Source: Diaporthe sp. PMI_573
Lineage: Eukaryota > Ascomycota > Sordariomycetes > Diaporthales > Diaporthaceae
DNA: 64,000 nucleotides
Direction: 5' to 3'
Assembly: GCA_021399435.1 (NCBI GenBank)
Contig: JAJTUP010000030.1
Location: 310,001-374,000 of the forward strand
Shown here in pieces: positions 55,585-64,000 of the stretch. The position numbers and the translations under genes were made by a program. Every line of letters begins with the position of its first letter. Positions within the stretch are counted from its first letter, which is position 1. The notes beneath the pieces are model-generated. The model ran no database searches, had not been told where the DNA came from, and saw only the letters and a list, made by a program, of their open reading frames with translations.

Positions 55585-57450
55585 ATGTTGCTGAATACCT
55601 TCCTCGGGTGTCTACCCGCGGCCCTCTTGGCTTCCGCCCAAAGCATCCCACCCATCGCCGTCCCGGAGGTAGGAGTCACCGCGTACCCCTTCGACCTGAG
55701 TCAAGTGGCGCTGAGCAGCAGCCGCTGGACAGACAACCAAAATCGAACACTAAACTATCTCCGATCTGTGAATGTTGATCGACTGCTGTACAACTTTAGG
55801 GCAACGCACAAGCTCTCCACCAACGGCGCTCAGGCAAATGGTGGATGGGACGCGCCAGACTTCCCGTTCCGCTCGCATGCTCAAGGACACTATCTCACAG
55901 CCTGGGCGCAATGCTATTCGACTTTACGCGACACCACATGCCGGGATAGCGCAACATATTTCGTGGCTGAATTGGCGAAATGCCAGGCCAACAATGGCGC
56001 TGCAGGTTTCAATACAGGATATCTGTCCGGATTTCCAGAATCGGAGTTCAACGCTCTCGAGGCTGGAACACTGAGCAACGGCAATGTGCCATACTACGCC
56101 GTTCACAAGACTATGGCTGGCCTGCTGGATGCATGGCGCATCATCGGCGACACCAAAGCGCGCGATGTCCTCCTTGCACTCAGCGGCTGGGTCGATCAAC
56201 GCACCGCGAAGCTCACCTCTGCCCAGCTGCAAAAGATGCTGGGCACCGAGTTCGGCGGCATGAACGATATCTTGGCCAACGTCTATCAGCTCACCGGAGA
56301 CAGACGATGGCTTACTGTGGCCCAGCGATTCGATCACACGGCTGTCTTTGACCCTCTCGCAAACAAACAAGACAGCTTGAGTGGCCTTCATGCCAATACG
56401 CAGGTGCCAAAATGGATCGGTGCTGCTCGAGAATACAAGGCTACCGGCACCCAACGCTACTTGGACATTGCGCGAAACGCCTGGGACTTCACCGTCAATG
56501 CTCACACATATGCCATCGGGGGCAACAGCCAGGCAGAGCACTTCCGCCCACCCAATGCAATTGCACAATATCTCACCACCGACACCGCTGAACATTGCAA
56601 CACATACAACATGCTGAAGCTGACGCGGGACTTGTGGACCATGGACCCAATGAACATCAAATACTTCGACTTCTACGAGCGTGCGTTGATGAATCACATT
56701 CTCGGGGCTCAAAACCCGGCGGATAGCCACGGTCACATTACCTACTTCACACCACTCAAGCCCGGTGGTCGACGAGGTGTTGGCCCAGCATGGGGTGGCG
56801 GTACGTGGAGTACCGACTACGACTCCTTCTGGTGTTGCCTGGGCACGGCTGTGGAGACCAATACCAAGCTTATGGATTCCATCTACTGGTACGACAACTC
56901 CGGAGTCTATGTGAACCTCTTCACACCCTCGACCTTGGACTGGACGCAGCGCAGTGTCAAGATTGCCCAGACGACAACATACCCCGTTGGTGACACAGCC
57001 ACACTGCAGGTGACCGGGACAGGAGACTGGACCATGCGCATCCGCATCCCCCAGTGGGCTTCCGGCGCAACAGTCACCGTGAACGGGCAAGCAGCAGGCG
57101 TTGCCGCGAATCCTGGGAGCTACGCGACCGTCACGCGCTCGTGGAAGTCCGGTGACACTGTCACTGTCAAGCTGCCGATGAAGCTGCGAACAGTGCCCGC
57201 CGCTGATAACCCGAGCATCGCCGCCGTGGCCTATGGACCAGTGGTCCTGAGCGGCAACTATGGCACCACTGCTCTCACTGCGTCGCCCAAGTTGGAGTTG
57301 AGCTCAATTCGCCGCACGGGTACTTCTAATCTCGCATTCACGGCGACGGCGGACGGCAAGGCGGTCAACCTGGGTCCATTCTATGATGCGCAAGACTTCA
57401 ATTATAATGTTTACTGGGCAATTACTGGCACATTGCCCACCTCTACGTAG
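55585..57450 (+). CDS. Secreted GH127-type beta-L-arabinofuranosidase (DUF1680)
   Basis: Single exon, 621 residues, signal peptide MLLNTFLGCLPAALLASAQS. The (alpha/alpha)6 barrel has VNVDRLLYNFRATHKLSTNGAQ, GGWDAPDFPFRSHAQGHYLTAWA, EFGGMNDILANVYQLTGD, HANTQVPKWIGAAREY, SQAEHFRPPN, and TAEHCNTYNMLKLTRDLW. FWCCLGTAVETNTKL (Cys 417/418) is the cysteine motif that supplies the nucleophile and zinc site in GH127. Beta domains follow. It should release terminal beta-L-arabinofuranose from arabino-oligosaccharides or hydroxyproline-linked glycans outside the cell. Having no intron in an intron-rich region and an actinobacterial-looking sequence suggests old transfer from bacteria (inference). Confidence 0.88.
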   Translation: MLLNTFLGCLPAALLASAQSIPPIAVPEVGVTAYPFDLSQVALSSSRWTDNQNRTLNYLRSVNVDRLLYNFRATHKLSTNGAQANGGWDAPDFPFRSHAQGHYLTAWAQCYSTLRDTTCRDSATYFVAELAKCQANNGAAGFNTGYLSGFPESEFNALEAGTLSNGNVPYYAVHKTMAGLLDAWRIIGDTKARDVLLALSGWVDQRTAKLTSAQLQKMLGTEFGGMNDILANVYQLTGDRRWLTVAQRFDHTAVFDPLANKQDSLSGLHANTQVPKWIGAAREYKATGTQRYLDIARNAWDFTVNAHTYAIGGNSQAEHFRPPNAIAQYLTTDTAEHCNTYNMLKLTRDLWTMDPMNIKYFDFYERALMNHILGAQNPADSHGHITYFTPLKPGGRRGVGPAWGGGTWSTDYDSFWCCLGTAVETNTKLMDSIYWYDNSGVYVNLFTPSTLDWTQRSVKIAQTTTYPVGDTATLQVTGTGDWTMRIRIPQWASGATVTVNGQAAGVAANPGSYATVTRSWKSGDTVTVKLPMKLRTVPAADNPSIAAVAYGPVVLSGNYGTTALTASPKLELSSIRRTGTSNLAFTATADGKAVNLGPFYDAQDFNYNVYWAITGTLPTST

Positions 57451-57631
57451 CACTGGCAGCAGTAGTACAGTCCGAATTCATTAGCACGCTTTGGAGGACC
57501 CCCAAGATAATAACTTGCTTTGTGACGACGTCAATCTAACGACATGGAAAATCAAAAGCCGGTTGTGCTGGACCTCCCCCACCTAGCAGGGTGTGTGGGC
57601 ACCTGGATGATGACAATATTCCATGAAGAAC

Positions 57632-59455
57632 TCAAGGCTCCCCCAATATCTCCGTCGCCTCATCATCCTCGCGGAACGGATTGTCGATACCATAGTAAGA
57701 TCTGATATACTGCGTAGCCGCGCTGTAACCGAACTCGTCGCCGAAGATACCCTCGTAGTCGAAGTCCCGGGCCTGAACTTCCGCTCCACTAGGGCCAATC
57801 AATTCAGAGTCGTCGCTCGCCTTCGAACGGATACAGTCCAGTGCTTCCTCCCAAGTGCCGCTCAATAACCTGATACCGTCGAAAATCATATTTACTCCTG
57901 GCTTAAGAACGGCCAGAAGCTTTCTCAATTCGTCGAGGTGCATAGAAAAGTTTTTCAGCGTCAGAGTCTCCAGCCTCTCCCAGGTGTCTAATAATTGCAG
58001 AGGCCCAACGGCGTCTGGGTTGGAAGGAGGATTCACGCTGAAGTTCTTGATGAAGGACAATTTCAAACTCAGAATTCGAATCTTGTGCGGGTTGGTGACG
58101 GCAGAAAGATAAGTTGATAGTCCTTCTCTCCCAAGGGAGCCGTTTATGCGAAAGCTCAAGACTTCCAGGTTCTTGGATGCCTGCCCAAGAGCAGAGATTT
58201 GATCCTGAGTGATGCCCAAGGTGGGAAAGGGGGGACGGACAGGGCCGCTTATGTCGATCTTGAATCCGGTCAAGGTGGCCCCAGCTTCACATATTGCGAG
58301 AGGCAACTCATGGAGAACCGACTGCGGATATTTGCTGGTCTGGTCGAGCCCTCCCGTCTGCCACCTTTGACCCACATGCATCCGAGTGGACCTGATCACG
58401 AACTGGAAGTCGATATCCAGATTTGGATCCTCATACAGGGCTTCGTATACGCCAAAGCGATCGGGATCGTCTTCGTCTTTCCATATATTCCGAATGTGCA
58501 GGTAGACCCTCGACCGACTTCTCGCCGCGGCCGCCGCAACAGCACGTGTAAAGCGTCCACTCCAAAGAGTATCCACTTGCTCGGTGTAGAGTTTCTGAAT
58601 GCGTGCACGTTCTTGCACAAGAAGAAACCGGAGAGAGAGCTCGGGCTCGTTGAGGCTGTCGATGTCGTCGAGGTCCGATGCAAATAGGCCTGATTTCATG
58701 AATGGTGACAAAATGTTGTAAACACGTTCGGCTTTCTTGATGTAATAATTCCTTCTTCTGCTGTAGATCCCGTCGCATTCAGATTCGTAGTGCTCGAGAA
58801 TTTCTCCCAGCCTTGCAAAGCAACTCCGAGAGAAGCGATGGAAGTTTTGGGCGGCGATGAGTCTCAAATCTGCCACATCCACCACAAACAGCCGCAGACC
58901 TTGGGATATTGTTGGATGCCTCGCGACTTGGTCCAAATGTTCGAGGGAAGACAAGCTGGGGGAGACATGGACGCAGGGAAGTAGCAAGTGAGAGCTGATC
59001 TCGCAGAGTCGGCGGCAGGTGAGCCTGATATTCTTAATTGTTGTGATGTTGCCAGCGAAGCCATAGTTTGAGTCGAAGGAGAGGGTAGTTTCATCCAAAC
59101 TGCTTTCGAAGTGGTTCACAATCTTCAGCAGCAGCTCGTCTGGAACTCGGTCTGGGAAAAGCCGGGTTCTGACACCTCGGAGCAGCCCTCGAGCACGCAG
59201 GTTGAACTTGTCCCGTACAATTTTCTGGATCTCTTCAAATTTCTGCACCAACGTCAACACATCCCGCGATTGCTGATACTCTTGCTCGGCTCTCAGCTTA
59301 TGCATAGACTCTGTCAAAGCCTCCAATGCGGAATTGACGCTGAGCAGCTGCTGGAATAAGTCGGCTGACTCGTAGTGCTCCAACGCAAGCAGCACAATTG
59401 ACTTGGCCGGCTGCAAGGCGTCTAGATCCAGAACGGTCATAAGCTCGTGATCCAT
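57632..59455 (-). CDS. F-box protein, long form
   Basis: Single exon, 607 residues, start ATG 59455. An N-terminal helical/coiled-coil region (LQQSRDV-like, EEIQKIVRDKFNLRARGLLR) precedes the F-box at ~100-165 (LFPDRVPDELLLKIVNHF...IKNIRLTCRRLCEISSHLL). The C-terminal half has degenerate leucine-rich spacing (LEVLSFRINGSL, IRILSLKLSF, LETLTLKNFSMHLDEL), consistent with a substrate-binding surface. It would act as adaptor in an SCF ubiquitin ligase. Substrate unknown; second F-box gene in the window. Confidence 0.85.
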   Translation of the reverse strand: MDHELMTVLDLDALQPAKSIVLLALEHYESADLFQQLLSVNSALEALTESMHKLRAEQEYQQSRDVLTLVQKFEEIQKIVRDKFNLRARGLLRGVRTRLFPDRVPDELLLKIVNHFESSLDETTLSFDSNYGFAGNITTIKNIRLTCRRLCEISSHLLLPCVHVSPSLSSLEHLDQVARHPTISQGLRLFVVDVADLRLIAAQNFHRFSRSCFARLGEILEHYESECDGIYSRRRNYYIKKAERVYNILSPFMKSGLFASDLDDIDSLNEPELSLRFLLVQERARIQKLYTEQVDTLWSGRFTRAVAAAAARSRSRVYLHIRNIWKDEDDPDRFGVYEALYEDPNLDIDFQFVIRSTRMHVGQRWQTGGLDQTSKYPQSVLHELPLAICEAGATLTGFKIDISGPVRPPFPTLGITQDQISALGQASKNLEVLSFRINGSLGREGLSTYLSAVTNPHKIRILSLKLSFIKNFSVNPPSNPDAVGPLQLLDTWERLETLTLKNFSMHLDELRKLLAVLKPGVNMIFDGIRLLSGTWEEALDCIRSKASDDSELIGPSGAEVQARDFDYEGIFGDEFGYSAATQYIRSYYGIDNPFREDDEATEILGEP

Positions 59456-60046
59456 TGTGGATTCGCGTAAATGGAAGGAAAACGATCCTCGTTCTGAGCA
59501 GGGCAGCTATCCAGGGAGGGTCTCGTCGGGAAGCAGTTGATAGATCTGTGATGGCCTCCACGTCTTGGTCGGTAGCACCTGGTGGGCACGCGTGCAGTCG
59601 GATGTCAATCTTGCAAACGAGACGGGCGAGTGCAAACAAAACATATCAGACCATGTTGCTTGTACAACTTAAAGCTCGGCCCTCATTTGTGCCGTCGGGC
59701 TGTTAGTGATCCCACACCTCATAACGCACCTATACCTGTCTCCACCCTTATCAATCTGTTAGCAAGAGAGGCAAGATTTGTATGCAAACACTATCATCAC
59801 ATTGCATAATTCTGTTAGTGCGCTTCTGTTTTTGGCTGCTACATCAAACCCCAATCGATCAATACTAGCGCCAACGACCAAGTGTAGATCATTTTATGCA
59901 TCCAACAAGACACCGCACTGGAGCACTTCTTGCCCTGGAGCGTGTGCTCTTAAACAACATTATGCATTGCCACTTTCATCCATCCAATCTTCTCTGTCAC
60001 TAGAAGTATGTGGGATAAAAGACCCATCTCGTAACTACCCCTAGTC
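59456..60046. other. Intergenic, nothing recognised
   Basis: Divergent spacer between the F-box gene and the decayed P450. Confidence 0.5.
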
Positions 60047-61837
60047 ATGTCTTTCTCAACCGGCCGCGGAGACTTTCACGTTGCGTGGACGCCTCAGGTG
60101 TTCCTGACCATCGTTTTCGGAACCGTTTGTCTTGCCTGATGCCCCTCCTGCCTTAGCACCGCAGGATCGAAGTAACTGGTCACTAATCTTCGTGCGTCTA
60201 GGTCATATTCTACTTGACTGTTCAATCAATCTGGCGATTGCATTTTCACCCTCTGTCCCGGTATCCGGGGCCGAGACTGGCGGCAGTGTCTGATATTTGG
60301 TTTGCTTATCATTCGTAAGATGACTCGACAGGCTGATTGATATGAGAGTTACTAAACAATGTTAGATTGACGGGCCGATGGCCGTGGGTTGTGGAACAAG
60401 CTCTCAAGAAATATGGTACGTCCCACACAAATACTTGTTGAATATTGCTTTAGCTTTGGCCTAACCCTTTACCGTGACCACAGGCGACGTTGTTCGTGTC
60501 GCTCCTAACGAGCTTGTGTTTTCTACTCCTCAGGCCTTGGCAGGTACGTACCACTATCCCAGGTCCAACCACAATAATAGTGTCTCATGCATAATTCACC
60601 CATATCTGTACGGCTCGCACGACAAATTCCTAGAGCGTTTCCCGAAGACGCAGATCAATAACCATGGAAACGACGAGCACGGCGGACTCATCTGGGAGTG
60701 GGACCCCGTGAGGCATCGCCAGGTCGCCAAGCAAATGTCGCCAGCCTTCAGTGGAAAGGCACTCAAAGCCAAGGAGCCAACCATACACAAATATGTTGAC
60801 CTCTTTGTCGAGCGCATGGAAGCCCTCGGCTTGGGCAAAGATGGCCAAGGGTTGACCTGCCTACTTGTATCAACTGGATAGTAAGTCGCACAACTCCAAC
60901 AGGATAGGGATATGGACCAGGGCAGCCACAGCCCGCTCGTCCTTGAGGTAGAGTTCCTTGTTTTCTCGTATGGCTGACCAAGGACCCATAGTCGGTGGAC
61001 ATTTCTGCTGACATGGCCTACAACCGAGAATTGAACGCACTACAAGATAGTAAGTGCTACACAAATCCCATCGCCTCACTTTACTCTAGTTGGACAGAGA
61101 AACTAATCCCACAACAGTGAAAGACCCGCCATACCTCTCCCTAATCAAGCGCATGAACCAAGCTGTAACAATCATCCAGATGTCCTGGCACTTTCCACTC
61201 ACCAGCCCCCTAAAATACATCTACCTAGCAGCCATGATCACAGGCCACTCCCACATCAGGGCGCACAGCCGCATGCAGCGGCGGACTTGCCGTACCTGAC
61301 ATGCTGTTTGAAAGAGTCTCTTCGATTCGTGCCCCCTCTTCTCACTGGGATGCCGGTTGAGAGTCTATGGGCCCTGGTGGGTAGGACGTATATCCCGAAG
61401 GGTGTACGTGACTGAACATCCCCACTTCCTATAGTTGTGGTTTCTAACCCTTGTGATGACACTAGGTTGTGTGCCAATCCAGCACCTTCGCGCTGGCACG
61501 GAATCCCCGCAACTTCCACCGCCCCCTAGAGTTCCGCCCGGAGAGGTGGCTATCCGCTGACGAGGGCCACCCACTTTTCGACCCGCACTTCGCCGCCGAC
61601 AACCGCAAGGGCTTCCAGCCTTTTAGCCAGTGGCCAAGGATGTGTTCGGGAAGGGAAATAGCGTGGTGGCAGAGCAGGGTGTTCCTCGCTAAAGTGTTGT
61701 GGAAGTTTGATCCGGAGGGCGTGCCTGGGCTTAATAACAAAGCGGATCTTGATCGGGACACGAGAGGCTGGGGGATGTATGTCAAGCCCGAGTTCCAGGT
61801 CAGGTTCATGCCTGTTGGTCAGAAGGATGCTGCGTAG
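60047..61837 (+). pseudogene. Cytochrome P450 relic (CYP65-like), deleted and frameshifted
   Basis: The N-terminal anchor (MSFSTGRGDF...VFLTIVFGTV), then [58 protein letters not shown] and DISADMAYNRELNAL can be followed through introns, but the frame breaks near 60850. After GHSHIRAHS (about 61258) the sequence jumps straight to DLPYLTCCLKESLRFVPPLL (ExxR). About 100-150 residues, including the I-helix oxygen-binding motif, are thus missing. The heme loop reads FQPFSQWPRMCSG with Trp in place of the invariant Gly. The end RPERWLSADEG...FMPVGQKDAA is otherwise good. It cannot make an active enzyme. The sequence style resembles the isotrichodermin C-15 hydroxylase-like group. Confidence 0.82.
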
Positions 61838-62328
61838 TCTGGGCATTTGTTCCTATTGCGAGCGGCATGGAGGCCTGACGTCTGCGTTTTGCTGACTTTG
61901 AGCTTCACCACAACAATTATTCTCTGCAGGCTCTCTTTTTCTGTTATTGCTCCATTCAGGCACGAGTCCAGCACCACTTCCTCCTACACAAAATACAAAC
62001 AACTTTGCGACGCTCGAATAAAATCCCATTGCTCCCTAGTGCTTATCCCAACCACCTCTTTCAACGAAGAGGAACCTTTTATCAAAGGTTAGAGTTTGCT
62101 GTGTCGAGCACTGCTCGGAATCAGTCGATTAAGATAAGATGATCTTGATGAGGATCGATGAGAAGACCAATTTATTATGTACACTTCTTTAGCATTCAGA
62201 GGCGGACCTAGCTCTCGCGAAGCTTACGTCGTATAAACCCGAGACCGAGCTCGAGCGTGCGAAACCCAACCTTTCCTGGCACTCAGAGCGATAATATCCC
62301 AACCAGCGTCACTATCGCGGACAGGCTT
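61838..62328. other. Convergent 3' region
   Basis: Nothing recognised between the P450 relic and the surface-protein gene. Confidence 0.5.
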
Positions 62329-63271
62329 TCATGACTGGAGTTCGTGCACTTGGTCCCTAGAAGAATGGCTGTCCAGCTCGGCCCGAGTGTTGTCGTTGGG
62401 GAGTTCCGGCTTCAAATACTCGGTTGGCGAAGCCGGTCTAGTCGCCGTTTGCACCACAACTTCTCTTGGGCTGCGCTTCTTTCGAATGGTCATCCACAAT
62501 AGGGCTGCGGTGGTAATGGCGGTTATTGGTATCGTGATGCTTATCGCAATTATTGTTCCCGTGGGAAGCCCATCGGTGGGTGTGGGCTGAGATGAGGGAG
62601 AGGGTGCAACAGTAGGACCCGCTGCTCCAGTCGTTGTGGTCGAAGTTACAACGAGTAAGCTATTGTTTGCAAATACACATTAGGTTTCGAACCAAAGGGA
62701 TGTAAATGAATTCTGGAGCTCCTACCTTGTAGAAGTCGCAGGGCTCAAGATAGCAGTCTGGATGCTGCTGGACGAAGTGCTCGTGATTTGTGGGGATGAC
62801 GATGTTGTTGAGGAGACTGACCCGCTGATGATGCCGAATCTCCCATTAGGAGTCCATACACATGGAATATCGGGCTCATCCAACGGGCAGAGTGCTAGGA
62901 AATAATCCCGTGTGCTTGCCAAACTTGACTCAACCATCCACGGGTAGCTACCATCGTTTGGCGTAGAGTCTGGCACATGGGCGTGTCAGCTTAACGATAA
63001 TCACCCAGGTAGGTGCCCCAGGCTGAGAGAATAGTATGAAACAGCAGAGCTTCCAACCTGTGATATTTCCCACCATTATATTGTCGCCGTACAGTAGCTG
63101 GATCTTGACCGACTCTGTAGAGTCCGCTACCCAGGTGATGTCAAATTCCTCATCTGCGATTATAACCTGGCCCCCTTGCGGAGCTGTGAAAGAGTTTGCC
63201 AGAGTCGGGCGAGCCGTGTAGAAAGAAACGCATATGAGTATGGAGGCCTTCAAACGAACTGCGGAAGACAT
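62329..63271 (-). CDS. Ser/Thr-rich single-pass surface protein (Kre9/KNH-like or Mid2-like)
   Basis: Three exons (63058-63271, 62726-62969, 62329-62659) give 262 residues. The signal peptide MSSAVRLKASILICVSFY... is followed by NSFTAPQGGQVIIADEEFDITW, like the start of the Kre9/KNH beta-sandwich (P..G....G....I.W). The ectodomain has CPLDEPDIPCVW, then a Ser/Thr stalk (SSTTSSSPQITSTSSSSIQ) likely to be O-mannosylated. One transmembrane helix (GTIIAISITIPITAITTAALLW) and a basic stop-transfer MTIRKKR precede a ~50-residue cytosolic tail ending HELQS. The layout is that of fungal wall-stress sensors. The last exon carries no long frame of its own and was found by following the splice. Confidence 0.78.
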
Positions 63272-64000
63272 CCTTCTCAAACAATGGATAATATGATAGA
63301 GAGAGAAAAGAGCCTGCGCCAGGCGGCTGTAGGTTGATCAGGGGGAGGCCGGAGTGTATCTGAAAACCAAACGGGCTGAGTCGCCACCATGTCTCAAAAG
63401 AAAGGCTGCGCCGAAAGGTTACATAGGTACTTCAAAGGTACCTCTTCTCGCAATTTCAGAAGCCGGCCAGTAATGTTACTCACACGCCTGTGTAACTGCC
63501 CAGGTGAAGGTCATGTAGTAAACAACAATGGTAGGTGCATGTCCACCTTGCCAACGCCTCTTGCTGCAGGTAAAATTATCCCATCCTACTCCGAATAGAA
63601 CCTCAACTCAGATAAATTGGCTAGACATTTGCGGGACTATGTAGCTGTCGTACGGAGCAGACCACCGCAACCTACTGATAATTGTGTGGTTTCCGGCGGC
63701 CGATGATGGCCTTGCGGGTGGTCGCCCCCACAAGCACCCCAATGTGCTTTTTTGGCGCCGCCATCCCTCAGTCATTTCGCATTTGAACCCGGCATGAAAA
63801 AAAATCAAGGACTGGCAGACGTGGTATTAGGCGCGGTTCAGCTCGGTCACCACCACGGCCGCCTTATATCATTTGGAGCTAAGGCATTGCTCTGTAGCAC
63901 AAGGAACTCGTGTGTCATTGGTTTTCTGTGGGAGCCTTACCGTCATTTGAGTGTTCACGTCTGCTGTGTAACATGGGTTCTGACATCACTTCCATCAACG
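63272..64000. other. Window end, nothing recognised
   Basis: 5' flank of the surface-protein gene; no supportable gene before the window ends. Confidence 0.45.

Noticed and set aside
55924..57090. 388-residue minus-strand frame opposite the GH127-type gene
   Set aside because: Shadow of a long GC-rich coding exon; Cys/Val-rich composition, no motif.
57623..58687. Plus-strand frames opposite the long F-box gene
   Set aside because: Shadow frames without start context or family features.

Overview
The window is nuclear DNA of a filamentous ascomycete (Pezizomycotina, most likely Sordariomycetes). The evidence is genes broken by short 49-110 bp GT-AG introns, some with TACTAAC-like branch points, plus typical fungal families: Zn2Cys6 factor, NACHT/STAND proteins, PTH11-like rhodopsin-domain receptor, OLE1-type desaturase with a cytochrome b5 tail, CYP monooxygenases and UstY/DUF3328. 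No species is assigned. Introns were placed by eye from splice signals and reading-frame continuity; for most genes the exon lengths sum to a multiple of three.

Layout. 0-5.4 kb: truncated F-box protein, two membrane proteins and a kinesin relic. 5.8-17.4 kb: intact P450, SDR, 2-oxoglutarate dioxygenase and MFS transporter, interspersed with two dead genes (an AAA ATPase and a STAND-like protein). 17.7-24.9 kb: rhodopsin-domain membrane protein, a foldback (MITE-like) element, delta-9 desaturase and a secreted beta-propeller lactonase-like protein. 25.2-26.6 kb: A+T-rich, gene-free DNA. 27.3-30.4 kb: a divergent pair consisting of a secreted seven-repeat, Kex2-site precursor peptide and a UstY-type (DUF3328) oxidase with both HxxHC motifs, i.e. 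the core of a dikaritin (ustiloxin/phomopsin-type) RiPP pathway. 32.4-41 kb: small secreted protein, SRPK-like kinase, a 1256-residue NACHT protein and a membrane-anchored beta-trefoil-like protein. 42-47.5 kb: GH93 exo-arabinanase, Zn2Cys6 regulator and GH35-like glycosidase. 48-54.6 kb: a STAND-like protein and a large AAA+ ATPase with a 2-nt frameshift. 55.6-63.3 kb: intronless GH127-type beta-L-arabinofuranosidase, F-box protein, a decayed P450 and a Ser/Thr-rich single-pass surface protein.

The strongest candidate for an undescribed system is the RiPP pair. The precursor has a signal peptide and seven near-identical units of VDDDAVWSLISE separated by KR. The predicted core begins with Trp and ends with Glu, and no tyrosinase is visible nearby. 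The P450, dioxygenase, SDR and MFS genes 10-20 kb away are plausible but unproven partners. A second theme is arabinan/arabinogalactan use (GH93, its divergent regulator, GH35-like and GH127). A third is turnover of STAND/AAA-type genes: one intact NACHT gene, two uncertain or frameshifted genes and two relics.
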